Source of the DNA: Verrucomicrobiales bacterium
GTDB taxonomy: Bacteria > Verrucomicrobiota > Verrucomicrobiia > Limisphaerales > JAYPXF01
Length of the DNA stretch: 47,602 nucleotides
Assembly (NCBI GenBank): GCA_002715965.1
Contig: PBAL01000017.1
Location: 1 to 47,602, forward strand
Direction of reading: 5' to 3'
Part shown: positions 1 through 9,233 of the stretch, one piece after another
How the letters are laid out: the number at the start of each line of letters is the position of its first letter
Numbering within the stretch: position 1 is the first letter of the stretch
Program-made: the position numbers and the translations under genes
The notes under the pieces: generated by a model
Databases searched by the model: none
What the model was told of the DNA's origin: nothing
What the model saw: only the letters and a program-made list of their open reading frames with translations

Positions 1-2385
1 GAACTGTCCGCGCTGAAACTAGAACCGGCTGAATTTACACTCTCCGGTTCCCGCCAGCGTCTGCAACTCCTCGCCACCGGCACCTTGCCGAGCAAAGAAA
101 CTGCCGATCTGACCCGTTACATTGAATACGAAATAGCCAACCCGAATATCGCCACGATCAACAAGCGCGGCTTCGTCATGCCGAAGTCAAACGGCAAGAC
201 CAAAATCAGCATCAGGTCCGGCGGCCAGACTGCGACGGCAGACGTAATCGTCACCGGCATGGCCAAGACCGAGCCGGTTTCGTTCAACTTCCAGACTCTA
301 CCCGTCCTTTCAAAACTCGGTTGTTCCCAAGGCGCCTGCCACGGATCGCCGCACGGCAAGGGTGGCTTCCGTCTGTCCCTTCGTGCCTTCGATCCGAAGC
401 TCGACGAATACACGACCATCCACGAGGAGTTCGGTCGGCGCATCAATCCCATCGAACCTGGACGCAGCCTCCTGCTCGCCAAGCCGCTCACCGAAGTTTC
501 ACATCAAGGCGGGCAACGGCTGAAGAAGACCGACGCCGAATATCAACTCCTGCGGGACTGGATCGCGGAAGGTACGAAGATCGATGCCGATGCCGCGAAG
601 TGCGAATCGATCCGGGTTACGCCGAACGTGAACACCTTTCGTCGCAGACCGCATCACGTTCAGCAATTCCGCGTGGAGGCGAAGTTCAGCGACGGATCAA
701 TTCGCGACGTCACGCATCTGAGCGTCTTCGAAAGTTCGGATGAGAACGTCTGCAAGGTGAGCCGCCACGGACTTGCCGTAGGACTGAAGCGCGGCGAGGC
801 GGCCGTGATCGTCCGCTACCTCGACAAGATTACCAGCACCTTGATGGGCTTCGTGGAAGATGTTCCCGGATTCGCATGGAAAGCGCCGGCGCCGGAGAGT
901 TTCATCGATCGACACGTCCATGCGAAGTTGAAGCAGTTTCGCTTCCATCCGGCAGAACTCGCATCGGACGAAGTGTTCCTGCGCAGGGTGTATCTCGATG
1001 TCACGGGCCTGCTGCCACCACCCGAAGGAGCCAGGGCCTTCATTGAGGACAACGCGACGGACAAACGCGCCCGATTGATCGACGAACTACTCGACACACG
1101 GGAACACGCTGCTTTCTGGGCGACGAAGTGGGGCGATCTATTCCGGGTGTCCACCAAACAGATCGGTCACGCGGCCGTGTTTAAATACAACCGCTGGCTG
1201 CACGAATCCATTCGCGACAACAAACCCTATGACCAATTCGCGCGAGAGATCCTGATGGCGACCGGCAGCACCTTGGTGCAGCCGCAAGGAAACTACTTCC
1301 GTACGGCCGCAGATACCTCGGACGCAACGGAAACCACCTCGCAACTCTTTCTCGGCGCCCGCATTGGCTGCGCCAAATGCCACAACCATCCCTTCGAATC
1401 CTGGACGCAAAACAACTATTACGGTCTGAGTTCCTTCTTCAACCAGATCGGACGCAAGAAAACCAATCGCGACGGTGAAACGATCATCTATGCAACGCAC
1501 GAAGGAGAAGTTCGCCATCCGGCGACGGACAAGGTGATGAAGCCATGGGCGCCCGGCGGTGATATTCGGATCAAGGACGGCGACGATCGGCGCAAGGCTT
1601 TTGTCGAATGGCTCACCTCCACCACCAATCCGTACTTCGCAAAGGTCGAGGCCAACCGCATCTGGGCGAACGTCATGGGGCGCGGGATCGTCGAGCCCTT
1701 CGATGACTTCCGTGACTCGAATCCACCGGCAAATGCCGAACTGCTCGACGCCCTCGCCGATGACTTCGTCGCCAACGGCTTCGATCGCAAGGACCTGCTG
1801 CGCAAAATCCTCAACAGCCGCACCTACCAGGCGTCATCACAAGCCGACAAGTTCAACCGCGAAGACACCAAATACTTTTCGCGCTACATGCCACGTCGAT
1901 TGATGGCTGAGCAATTGATCGACGCCCTCGGCGAAGTCACCGGAATCCGCGAGCAATTCAAGTTCGTTCCGCAGGACACCAAGGCCACACAACTTCCCGC
2001 GCCTGATCTCAAGCCACAGGTCCGCGCGGAGATCGGCAATGTGGAATTCCTGAAGATCTTCGGCCAACCTGAACGCCAGACCGCCTGCGAATGCGAACGG
2101 GGCGACGAAACCAGCCTCGGTCAGGCGCTCGAACTCTACAACGGCACGACCGTCCACAGCATGCTCACCAAGGCCGAGAACCGCATCCACCAATCTCTCA
2201 TTGCGAAGATGTCACCGAAGGAGATAATCGAGGATTTCTACTGGCGCAGCTTTTCCCGCCCACCCACCGGGCGCGAACTTGAGGTCAGCCTCAACTACAT
2301 CGAATCGTCCAAGGACGGTGCCAATGCGTTCGAAGACCTGGTCTGGGCTCTGATCAACAAGGATGAATTCCTCTTCCAGCATTGA
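1..2385 (+). CDS. DUF1549/DUF1553 exported cytochrome protein (5' partial)
   Basis: The frame is open from base 1, so the true start lies outside the window. A TTG at 85 is only an internal codon. The first residues resemble a bacterial Ig-like (BIG2) domain. Next comes a haem-type motif with four spacer residues (CSQGACH, nt 322-342), a second BIG2-like stretch (about nt 600-860), DUF1549 (FLRRVYLDVTG, from about nt 975) and a CAKCHNHPF motif near nt 1372. DUF1553 (NRIWANVMGRG, about nt 1650) fills the C-terminal part. These proteins are exported in Planctomycetes and Verrucomicrobia; their reaction is unknown, but the haem motifs suggest electron transfer. The next gene overlaps its last 23 bp. 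The 8814-6556 gene is a paralogue. Confidence 0.88.
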   Translation, partial: ELSALKLEPAEFTLSGSRQRLQLLATGTLPSKETADLTRYIEYEIANPNIATINKRGFVMPKSNGKTKISIRSGGQTATADVIVTGMAKTEPVSFNFQTLPVLSKLGCSQGACHGSPHGKGGFRLSLRAFDPKLDEYTTIHEEFGRRINPIEPGRSLLLAKPLTEVSHQGGQRLKKTDAEYQLLRDWIAEGTKIDADAAKCESIRVTPNVNTFRRRPHHVQQFRVEAKFSDGSIRDVTHLSVFESSDENVCKVSRHGLAVGLKRGEAAVIVRYLDKITSTLMGFVEDVPGFAWKAPAPESFIDRHVHAKLKQFRFHPAELASDEVFLRRVYLDVTGLLPPPEGARAFIEDNATDKRARLIDELLDTREHAAFWATKWGDLFRVSTKQIGHAAVFKYNRWLHESIRDNKPYDQFAREILMATGSTLVQPQGNYFRTAADTSDATETTSQLFLGARIGCAKCHNHPFESWTQNNYYGLSSFFNQIGRKKTNRDGETIIYATHEGEVRHPATDKVMKPWAPGGDIRIKDGDDRRKAFVEWLTSTTNPYFAKVEANRIWANVMGRGIVEPFDDFRDSNPPANAELLDALADDFVANGFDRKDLLRKILNSRTYQASSQADKFNREDTKYFSRYMPRRLMAEQLIDALGEVTGIREQFKFVPQDTKATQLPAPDLKPQVRAEIGNVEFLKIFGQPERQTACECERGDETSLGQALELYNGTTVHSMLTKAENRIHQSLIAKMSPKEIIEDFYWRSFSRPPTGRELEVSLNYIESSKDGANAFEDLVWALINKDEFLFQH

Positions 2386-3757
2386 GCGACATTCGACCGA
2401 TGTAGCAGCGAGCGTGAGCGAGCAGATTGCAACAAGATCGTGTCTGCTCGCTCACGCTCGCCGCTACGTGGCCGCCGGTGCGCTGTGGTTCATCGGGTTA
2501 TCGGTGAGTGCCGAACCAGTGTCCTTCAAGCGTGATATCGCTCCGATATTGTTGGCCCGATGCCAGGGTTGCCATAGTGCCAAAAAGGCCAAGGGCAAAT
2601 ACCGCGTGGATTCCTTCAATCATCTTACAGCCGGCATCACTGCCAAGGACTTGGAAGACAGCGAAACCTATTATCGATTGATCACCGATGATGCCGACGA
2701 ACGAATGCCCGCGGACGCGGATCCGTTGCCCAAGGAACAGATTGAGCTGTTCCGCCGTTGGATCGAAGCCGGGGCGAAGTTTGATGGCGAGGATCCGAAC
2801 GCCTCGCTGATCAACGTCATTCCCGGAGCCACTCATCCGGCACCACCCAAGGTGTACCCGCGACCGCTGCCGATCACCGCCGTTGCCTTCGGGCCCGCGA
2901 CGAATCAAGTGACGGTGAGCGGTTACCGCGAATTGACGATCTGGAATACGACCGACGGCAAATTGAAACGACGCATCCCCAACGTGGCGGAGAAGACGAT
3001 GTCGATCACCATCCATCCTGAGGGCAAGACAATCGCAGTCGCCGGTGGCAATCCCGGACGACTCGGCGAAATTCGGATCTTTGATGTCTCGGGCGAACTG
3101 CAACGGATCTTGCAGAAGGACGATGACCTCTGCCTGAGTGTGGCCTTTAGCCCAGACGGCTCAATGCTGGCGGTAGGCAGCACCGATGGGACGGTCTCTG
3201 TCTACGCCACCGACACCTGGCGAAAAGAAGTCGTTTTCTCCAACCACTCCGATTGGGTCAACGCAGTCGCTTGGAACAAAGACGGCACGATGCTGGCCTC
3301 CGCCAGCCGCGATCATTCAGCCAAGGTCTTCGACATGAAGAAACGCAAACGCCTTGCGACTTACACCGGGCACAAAAAATCGGTATACGATGTCGCCTTT
3401 CGTTCCGACAACCAGGAAGTGTACACGGTTGGCGCCGATGGTTTGCTTTCGCGCTGGCGCATCGACAATGCGAGACAGGTGAAGCCGTTGCGGCAGACGA
3501 AAACGCCCGCTTATCGACTCGTGATCGAATCCGGCAAGTTCCCCGGCGTCCACGTCTTGGGGAAAGATCCGGCCATCGAATCGATCAAATTCGGGGCCCA
3601 GTCGCAGGCCAAACAGAATGCCTTTCCCTCCGCGGCCTTGTCCGTTGCCGATCGTGGCGACGTCATCGCCATTGGCGGCGGCGCGGGCGAGGTGGCAATC
3701 GTGGACTCCAAGACGCTCGGTGTCCGTTTGAAGTTCATCGCTGCACCCGGCCGGTAG
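2363..3757 (+). CDS. Cytochrome c (PSCyt1)-WD40 repeat exported protein
   Basis: The 464-residue protein starts in the last codons of the upstream gene, which suggests translational coupling. Residues 36-50 form a hydrophobic signal core ending in SVSA before EPVSFKRD. A CQGCH haem motif lies at residues 67-71 in a planctomycete-type cytochrome c domain. From about residue 165 to the end, WD40 repeats follow, with motifs such as AFSPDGSMLAVGSTDGTV and AWNKDGTMLASASRD, likely one beta-propeller. The family is widespread beside DUF1549/DUF1553 genes; its partner and substrate are unknown. The N-terminus up to residue 35 is largely encoded by a long hairpin (2402-2467), so a GTG start at 2468 is possible, but it would leave the signal without positive charges. 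The 6548-5187 gene is a paralogue. Confidence 0.85.
   Translation: MNSSSSIERHSTDVAASVSEQIATRSCLLAHARRYVAAGALWFIGLSVSAEPVSFKRDIAPILLARCQGCHSAKKAKGKYRVDSFNHLTAGITAKDLEDSETYYRLITDDADERMPADADPLPKEQIELFRRWIEAGAKFDGEDPNASLINVIPGATHPAPPKVYPRPLPITAVAFGPATNQVTVSGYRELTIWNTTDGKLKRRIPNVAEKTMSITIHPEGKTIAVAGGNPGRLGEIRIFDVSGELQRILQKDDDLCLSVAFSPDGSMLAVGSTDGTVSVYATDTWRKEVVFSNHSDWVNAVAWNKDGTMLASASRDHSAKVFDMKKRKRLATYTGHKKSVYDVAFRSDNQEVYTVGADGLLSRWRIDNARQVKPLRQTKTPAYRLVIESGKFPGVHVLGKDPAIESIKFGAQSQAKQNAFPSAALSVADRGDVIAIGGGAGEVAIVDSKTLGVRLKFIAAPGR
2402..2467. repeat. Long inverted repeat (hairpin) at the gene start
   Basis: Arms 2402-2426 and 2443-2467 are 25 nt each and match at 24 of 25 positions (A/G at the sixth base), with a 16-nt loop. 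The arm core is GCGAGCGTGAGCGAGCAGA. It starts 17 bp after the stop of the upstream gene, inside the open frame of the cytochrome-WD40 gene. No T-run follows, so it is not a typical intrinsic terminator. It looks like a REP-like dispersed palindrome. Confidence 0.85.
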
Positions 3758-3780
3758 TCCACAAGCGTTCAAGCGAGCAC

Positions 3781-5190
3781 TTATCGCACAGTGTTTGTCT
3801 TGCGAGCTTCCGGTGGTGCTGGCGGGTAGATTTGCTTGGGAGCCGGGAGTTTGAATTGTTCGGCGAGCCAGGGAACGGCGAGGTAGCCCTTGAAGTAGTG
3901 TTTCGGGACATCGACGTTTGCGTATTGGTACCATCCTTCATTGCCCAGGCCTTCAGGGATGGGTTTGCCGTCCAGGCGGGCGTTCGGATTGGCGAATTTC
4001 GGATAGTGATGAACGGATACTTTGTTCGGCGCGCCCGCCGTCGCATACGCCTTGCGCACCAGATCCAGTGAGTGCTCCGGTCCGCCTTCAGTGAGGATCA
4101 ACGGCCGTGGGGCAAATGCCGCAACGAGATCGGGGTAATCGAACCACTTCCACATTCCCGGCACGCAGTGCCCAAGCCAATTGGCGCGAGGGCGAATACC
4201 ACTGGCGCTCGGCTTGGTGCTCACCTTGGTACGTTCGATGTTCGGGCAAAGAAAGTCGTTCCAAACGATCGCCTGTATATTCGGATCGAGAACGGCCATG
4301 ACCAACAGAGGCTCGGTTCCCAGCGAGTGCCCGCTTATGGCAACGCGATCTGCATCGACGTAAGGCCGTTTGCGCAGCCAAGCGAGAATCTTTCGCTTCT
4401 GAAACACGGACAGCGAAATGTAGTCACGGCCAAAGTCGATGAGATAGCGGGCGAGCGTGTTGCGATCGTCCATCGTGGTGCGCCGATACTTGGCCAAGTC
4501 TGATAGTTCACCATTGCCCGGGTGATCGACAGCCACAGCGACCAGACCCGCCTTGACGAATTGAAGTGCCTGCCGATTGCGTTCGGAGTGAGTGTAGCCA
4601 TCGTCCGTGCCTCCGTCCCTCTTGAAGCTCGGATGCAGTGGAGGCTCTCCCGCAAGGTTTTCCTTTGTGCCGGACGAACCGGAAAAACACATCACTGCCG
4701 GAGCGGGCTTGTCCGTTGTCGCGCCATTTGGAACCAACAGCAGAAAGGGAACGACACTTCCCGGCTCCGGATAGAGTTCCCACTTCTCCAGCACGTAGCC
4801 ATCTCGGTCCTTGGCCCACAGCTTTCTCGGAGCGGGTTGTGGAGTTGGTTCGGGGAAATTCATCAACTCAAACATTTTCGCCCGCACTTCCAACTGCCAT
4901 TCCTCAAATTCCTCCGACGTGAATTCAGGATTGAATGCCAGCTTGGGCTTGGAGGTTCGCAGGAGATGTTGAAGAAACCCGCGCGTGCTGACGTGACGTC
5001 CGTCAGCACGACCGCTGCGAATGATTTTCTCTTTCTCGATGTCCAGTTTCTGTCCGCTGGCAGGCAGGGTTATGCCCAAGCAGCATGCGATTATGATAAG
5101 CGCGGCGTACAATCGCAGAACGGCAGGCGCGCGAGACGCTGAATTCACACGGTAGTTCATGGTTTTTAAAAGGGATTCAGGATTGTTCAT
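3781..5190 (-). CDS. Exported alpha/beta hydrolase (acetylxylan-esterase/dienelactone-hydrolase-like)
   Basis: The chosen ATG at 5190 overlaps the stop of the upstream gene as ATGA, giving 469 residues. A second ATG at 5160 (residue 11) sits closer to the signal segment (residues about 24-46, ending PASGQ) and is also plausible. The nucleophile elbow GHSLG has its Ser at residue 289. The acid and His probably lie in the C-terminal third ([11 protein letters not shown] and VHHYPKF). Members of this secreted family occur in PVC bacteria and are predicted to release ester groups from carbohydrates; the substrate here is an inference. It is the last gene of the 12960-3781 operon and ends 23 bp from the convergent WD40 gene. 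Confidence 0.8.
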   Translation of the reverse strand: MNNPESLLKTMNYRVNSASRAPAVLRLYAALIIIACCLGITLPASGQKLDIEKEKIIRSGRADGRHVSTRGFLQHLLRTSKPKLAFNPEFTSEEFEEWQLEVRAKMFELMNFPEPTPQPAPRKLWAKDRDGYVLEKWELYPEPGSVVPFLLLVPNGATTDKPAPAVMCFSGSSGTKENLAGEPPLHPSFKRDGGTDDGYTHSERNRQALQFVKAGLVAVAVDHPGNGELSDLAKYRRTTMDDRNTLARYLIDFGRDYISLSVFQKRKILAWLRKRPYVDADRVAISGHSLGTEPLLVMAVLDPNIQAIVWNDFLCPNIERTKVSTKPSASGIRPRANWLGHCVPGMWKWFDYPDLVAAFAPRPLILTEGGPEHSLDLVRKAYATAGAPNKVSVHHYPKFANPNARLDGKPIPEGLGNEGWYQYANVDVPKHYFKGYLAVPWLAEQFKLPAPKQIYPPAPPEARKTNTVR

Positions 5191-6548
5191 TTGGTCAAGC
5201 GCCAGAAGCGAACCGTTCCGGCTTGGTCGCCGATCACGGCCTTGGCGCCAGTGTGGACGATGGCGACCGTCAGTGGAAGCGCCTCGTTCCTGGAGGCCGT
5301 CAACTGGCGACCTTTCTCGTCCCACATGCGGACAACGCGGTCGCGACCGACGGTGGTGAGGCGACCTCGTTGGTCGAACCTGGTGGCAAGGACGCCGTTG
5401 CGGAGTTTGCCGTAGATGCCGGGTTTGCGCTGCGGGGAATGGGCGTTCGATTTGTTGATGGTGGGCCAGCCGTCCTTCGCGTCCCACCAGATGATGCGGC
5501 CGTCTTCACCGACGGAGGCGAGAAGTTTTCCGTCGGAACGCCAATCGAGTGCACGGATAGCGGCCTTGTGTTCGAGGAGGCTCAGGCGAATGCCACCTTG
5601 CTTGGCGCCCCACAAATGCAGTCCCCCGGTGCGATCGGCCGTGGCGAGAGTGGCTCCGTCCGGACTGAATGCGATCGAGGTGATCCAGTCCGTATGCTTC
5701 TCGATTTTATACAGCTGTCTGCCGTCGGTGGTGGAATAGACCTTCACGACTTTGCCGCTGCCACCGAGCGCGACGAGTTTGTGATCCGCGCTCAGGTCGG
5801 CGGCAATGATCGCATCCAATTCATCACCGACCTCGGCGAGGCGCTTTCCCGTCTTTACGTCGAAGAGCACGACCTTGCCTGATTCCACCGGTCGGCCACC
5901 GGCGACCATCAGCACGGAGCCGTCTCGGCTGAAGCGAATGACATTGGGAACACCTTCGGGGAATGGCAGGTGTCCGACGACGTTCTCCGTATCCGTGTTC
6001 AGCAAGCGAATGTGTTCTTGCCCGGCCACGGCAAGGAGCGCCGCCCATGGGCTGGTGTCCATGGACATGACCGGCAGAGGGCGCATGACCTTCGGTGTTC
6101 TGATCGGCGGCAGCTTGCCGGGCATCGCGGGATTGGCTGGTTTGACGCCGGCGTTTGCAGAGGGGTGGAATCTCGTGTCGCGTTTGGCGAGCATTGATTT
6201 GTCGCCGGCATTCTCCAACAAGCCGCCATCGATCCATTGCTGAATGAGTGCAATGTCCTTCTGTGGGATCATTGGCTTGTTGGGAGGCATTCGCGAATCG
6301 TCGTCCGGATCGGTGATGATCTCGAAGAGCAGGCTTTGGCTCGACCGACCGGGAACGACGATCCTGCCGCCACTGCCGCCCTTCATCGCAGCCGCGTAGT
6401 TCTGCATGTTGAGTCCGGACTTCTGCTCGTCGCCGCCGTGGCACTTCAGGCAATGCTGACGGAGGAGGGGTTTGATGTGCTGATCGTAGTTTGGCGTCGC
6501 TGCTGCGACGGCGAAGGGAAGGAAGACGATGGCGAGCAGACAGCGCAC
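5187..6548 (-). CDS. Cytochrome c (PSCyt1)-WD40 repeat exported protein
   Basis: The 453-residue protein begins with a short signal peptide ([17 protein letters not shown]). A CLKCH haem motif follows at residues 33-37, in a domain typical of planctomycete cytochrome c, including the RMPPNKP segment. The rest is WD40 repeats, for example [20 protein letters not shown] and [20 protein letters not shown]. It starts 7 bp after the DUF1549/DUF1553 stop and its own stop overlaps the hydrolase start, so the three are likely co-translated. It is a paralogue of the 2363-3757 gene, in the same position after a DUF1549/DUF1553 gene. The molecular role is unknown. Confidence 0.87.
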   Translation of the reverse strand: MRCLLAIVFLPFAVAAATPNYDQHIKPLLRQHCLKCHGGDEQKSGLNMQNYAAAMKGGSGGRIVVPGRSSQSLLFEIITDPDDDSRMPPNKPMIPQKDIALIQQWIDGGLLENAGDKSMLAKRDTRFHPSANAGVKPANPAMPGKLPPIRTPKVMRPLPVMSMDTSPWAALLAVAGQEHIRLLNTDTENVVGHLPFPEGVPNVIRFSRDGSVLMVAGGRPVESGKVVLFDVKTGKRLAEVGDELDAIIAADLSADHKLVALGGSGKVVKVYSTTDGRQLYKIEKHTDWITSIAFSPDGATLATADRTGGLHLWGAKQGGIRLSLLEHKAAIRALDWRSDGKLLASVGEDGRIIWWDAKDGWPTINKSNAHSPQRKPGIYGKLRNGVLATRFDQRGRLTTVGRDRVVRMWDEKGRQLTASRNEALPLTVAIVHTGAKAVIGDQAGTVRFWRLTK

Positions 6549-6555
6549 GAGATGG

Positions 6556-8814
6556 TCAGTGGTTGAAGGAAAACTCGGTGGAGTTCAGCAGGCTCCAAAA
6601 GATGTCGCGGTAGACATGTTCATCATTCACGGCATCGCCGATCAACTGACGCAGGCCGACAGTCTCGGCAGCGGTCGGTTTACGGGTCAGGGAGAGTATG
6701 AAGAGTTCTTCGAGGGCGGCCTCGGGGGTGGCGGATTCTTTGATGATTCGGTTCAACCGGCCATTGGCGCTGAGGCGGGGTTCGAGGGTGTTGCCGACCA
6801 TCAGGTGCAGCGTTTGCGAGAGGGTCGGTTCCAGTTTGGTGTCGGTGGAGGAGACGGACTTTCGCGGTGACCGGCCAAAGGTCTCCATGAAGACATCACC
6901 GCAACCGGCGCGTGCCGTGTCGCCACCGGTGCGGGGATAAAAGTCGATCGCCTTGGTGTTCTTCGGCCAATCTTTGAAGCCGCGTTGCATGCCGGTGACA
7001 GCGACGAAGGAATCCATCAGCACATCGGCACGCAATCGTCGCAGGTACGAGCGGGAAAACTGTCGCGTGTCGAGTTTGTTGGAGGCGTTGGGCTGGCTGC
7101 TGAGTTGGTAAACGCGGCTGTTGCAGATATCGCGGACGAGGCTGCGCAGGTCGAATCCGGATTCGACGAGACGCCTGGCCAGCGCGTTCATGAGCGGGGC
7201 GTTGGAAGGTGGATTGCTGACACGGATGTCATCGACCGGGTGAATCACACCGCGGCCGAAGAGCTGCGCCCAGATGCGGTTGGCGAGGTTGCGACTGAAG
7301 TGTTCGTTGTCCGGGGAAGTGAGCCAGGCGGCCAAGGCGCGACGCGGATCGCCGTTATGTTTGGCCGGTTCCACTGCGCCGAGGACCTTGGCGGGCATAG
7401 GGCGTTTGTCCACGAGGTGGAGGGCGGGTGAGGCCTTCGTGTCGTAGTAGATGCGTTGTTCACGCGTCTCCACGCCGGGCTTGCGTTTCATGCCGGAGAA
7501 GAAGCTCACGAAGCCGTAGTAGTCATCCATCGTCCAGCGATCGAAGGGATGATTGTGGCACTCGGCGCATTGAATCTGAATGCCGAGGAACACCTGCGAG
7601 AAATCTGCCGCGAAAGTCTTCGGATTCAGGCGCCGCGCATGGACCAGCATGGTGTAGAGATTGGCCGGACCGTTCTGCAGATTGCTCCCGGAGGAGACCA
7701 CCATGTCATCGACCATTTCGTTCAACGGACGACCGGAACGGATCTGTCGGCGGATCCATTCGTGAAAGGCGCTGGCGGCCTTCACGTGGGTGCCATAAGG
7801 CGCGTAATTGCCCCCGATGATCCGCAACTGCTCGCTCCAAAGTGTGGTCCAGTAGTCGGCGAACGCGTCGTCCTTCAAAAGCTGATCGATCTTATCCGCA
7901 CGCTTCTTGGGATCCGTGCTCGCCATGAACGCGCGGTATTCCTCGACCGTAGGCGGATGTGCGACCAGATCGAGCGTCACGCGACGAAGGAAGGTCTCGT
8001 CATCGCAAAGCTCGGAGGGAGCGATGCGTAGTTTCCGCAGACGGTCAAAGACCAACTCGTCGATATAGTTGTTCTTCGCCGGATCCGGCCATCGAAACCC
8101 CTCGGCCGGAGGCAACACGATCGTCTCCACGCCCGCGGTGAACCGGCTGAAGCGGGCGAAGACATGCGTGTCGCCGGCGCTCTTCGCAGTGACGCGACCG
8201 TGTTCGTCGATGTCGGCAACGCTCGGATTGTTGCTGTGGAAGCGAGCCAAGGTGGTGACGTCCCGACGCGAACGATCGTCGTAAACGGCGGTGACTTTCA
8301 CGGCGCTCCGTTCTCCACCGCGTTCGAAGACGAATCGCTCGGTGGACAATTCGATCCCTACGGTATCGGGCACATCGTCGGCGTCATCGGGAGCGCCAGC
8401 AGCAATCCAGCGGTGCAGGGTCTGGTAATACTCGCTATCCGGCTTGAACAACTCGCCACCGGTGTGCGGCACGGCTCCAATCGCCTTGCGCAACAGCAGG
8501 CTTTGCTCCGGCACAGCTACGTTCACCCGTCGCCCCACCATCTCGTTTACGATGCGGAAGTAGTCGCCCTTCGCATCGTAACCGAAGAGCGAAAGCATGA
8601 ACCCATCCATGCCGCGCGCTGAACCGTGGCACGTGCCCGCGTTGCACCCTGCGCGAAACAGGATCGGCATGACGTCGCGTCTGAAGCTGACTGAGTCAGC
8701 TTCAGACGCGAGCATCGAAGTTCCAACGCTCAACATCCAACTTTGAAGGAGCAGAATGGCGAACTTCGTTCGCGTTCGACGTTGAAAGTTCAAAGTTGGA
8801 AGTTCGATGTTCAC
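6556..8814 (-). CDS. DUF1549/DUF1553 exported cytochrome protein
   Basis: The open frame of 752 residues starts with GTG at 8814; an ATG at 8736 (residue 27) is an alternative. Residues 18-39 look like a signal peptide ending in ASEA, but this segment is encoded by dispersed repeats (8774-8814, 8715-8747) and a perfect palindrome (8676-8710). Then come a CX4CH motif (C57, C62, H63), a BIG2-like domain, DUF1549 ([10 protein letters not shown]), [12 protein letters not shown] and DUF1553 ([11 protein letters not shown]). The family is exported and probably haem-binding; no reaction is established. It is a paralogue of the left-edge gene and is followed after 7 bp by the cytochrome-WD40 gene. 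Confidence 0.85.
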   Translation of the reverse strand: MNIELPTLNFQRRTRTKFAILLLQSWMLSVGTSMLASEADSVSFRRDVMPILFRAGCNAGTCHGSARGMDGFMLSLFGYDAKGDYFRIVNEMVGRRVNVAVPEQSLLLRKAIGAVPHTGGELFKPDSEYYQTLHRWIAAGAPDDADDVPDTVGIELSTERFVFERGGERSAVKVTAVYDDRSRRDVTTLARFHSNNPSVADIDEHGRVTAKSAGDTHVFARFSRFTAGVETIVLPPAEGFRWPDPAKNNYIDELVFDRLRKLRIAPSELCDDETFLRRVTLDLVAHPPTVEEYRAFMASTDPKKRADKIDQLLKDDAFADYWTTLWSEQLRIIGGNYAPYGTHVKAASAFHEWIRRQIRSGRPLNEMVDDMVVSSGSNLQNGPANLYTMLVHARRLNPKTFAADFSQVFLGIQIQCAECHNHPFDRWTMDDYYGFVSFFSGMKRKPGVETREQRIYYDTKASPALHLVDKRPMPAKVLGAVEPAKHNGDPRRALAAWLTSPDNEHFSRNLANRIWAQLFGRGVIHPVDDIRVSNPPSNAPLMNALARRLVESGFDLRSLVRDICNSRVYQLSSQPNASNKLDTRQFSRSYLRRLRADVLMDSFVAVTGMQRGFKDWPKNTKAIDFYPRTGGDTARAGCGDVFMETFGRSPRKSVSSTDTKLEPTLSQTLHLMVGNTLEPRLSANGRLNRIIKESATPEAALEELFILSLTRKPTAAETVGLRQLIGDAVNDEHVYRDIFWSLLNSTEFSFNH
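8676..8710. repeat. Perfect 35-bp palindrome inside a coding region
   Basis: Two 17-nt arms (CGCGTCTGAAGCTGACT and its exact complement) flank one central base. It lies inside the DUF1549/DUF1553 gene and encodes the signal peptide cleavage region ([11 protein letters not shown]). It sits just outside the inverted-repeat element at 8715-9213. Confidence 0.9.
8774..8814. repeat. Internal copy of the CAACATCGAACTTTGAA-type repeat
   Basis: On the - strand it reads GTGAACATCGAACTTCCAAC followed by TTTGAACTTTCAACG. It contains both the TGA stop of the four-helix-bundle gene and the GTG start of the DUF1549/DUF1553 gene, overlapping as GTGA. It shares its word pattern with the copies at 8715-8747 and 9174-9213. 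Confidence 0.65.
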
Positions 8815-9233
8815 AGATTGTCTTCCGCCGTTGAAATGCTCTTCGCAAAGGTGCGGATCAGCTGATCGGCTTCGTCTGGGAGCGGGTCGGCGAGATCCGG
8901 TTTCTCAATCAGCTGAGATCGTTGCGCGAGCTTGATCCAGCGAATCGTTTCCCGAAGTTCCTTGAGCGCAGTTCTCATTTTGTGAATGAAATCCTTACGT
9001 GATTCGGCCGCTTGTGCTTCTCCATGGTGCGCCATCGGTGATGTTCCACTCGGTAAGACCTGATTGGCAACGTGTCGTCCTGCTTGTGAATCGTGCAACG
9101 CCTCTGAGAGCCGATTGAATCGTGCTGCGAAATCCAGCAACCGTTCCTCCAAATCGTAATTCTGTTCGGATATTTCAAAGTTCGATGTTGAGGGTTCAAC
9201 GTTGGACCTTCGATAGAGCCGCAGGGTCCACAC
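8811..9233 (-). CDS. Four-helix-bundle protein (S23/IVP-like)
   Basis: The conserved part begins at YDLEERLLDFAARF and contains HGEAQAAESRKDFIHKM and ALKELRETIRWIKLA. These match the S23 intervening-sequence four-helix-bundle family (about 120 residues), whose fold is shared with the Avd protein of diversity-generating retroelements. The function is unknown. The start is uncertain: the GTG at 9233 is used here, overlapping the upstream gene by 38 bp, and an ATG at 9296 is also in frame. No ATG lies between the upstream stop (9196) and the domain, and the first residues are encoded by repeat DNA. It interrupts an otherwise typical DUF1501/DUF1549 operon, which suggests it arrived with the flanking repeats. 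Confidence 0.72.
   Translation of the reverse strand: MWTLRLYRRSNVEPSTSNFEISEQNYDLEERLLDFAARFNRLSEALHDSQAGRHVANQVLPSGTSPMAHHGEAQAAESRKDFIHKMRTALKELRETIRWIKLAQRSQLIEKPDLADPLPDEADQLIRTFAKSISTAEDNL
9174..9213. repeat. Right inverted repeat of the S23-type element
   Basis: On the - strand it reads TCGAAGGTCCAACGTTGAAC then CCTCAACATCGAACTTTGAA. The TGA inside GTTGAAC is the stop codon of the upstream pre-peptidase-domain gene, so the repeat defines the end of that protein. Confidence 0.7.

Larger units (their letters stand above)
8715..9213 (-). mobile_element. Putative small element: S23-like gene between inverted repeats
   Basis: The left end (8715-8747, core TTCCAACGCTCAACATC) and the right end (9174-9213) are related in inverted orientation. 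The shared pattern, read inward, is CGAAG..CCAACG..CTCAACATC.AACTTTGAA; the right copy has about six extra bases. A further related copy lies inside at 8774-8814, in inverted orientation to the left end. Between them lies only the four-helix-bundle gene. The right end supplies the stop codon of the upstream gene, and the left part encodes the signal peptide of the downstream gene. No target duplication was identified, so the element call is an inference. Confidence 0.55.
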
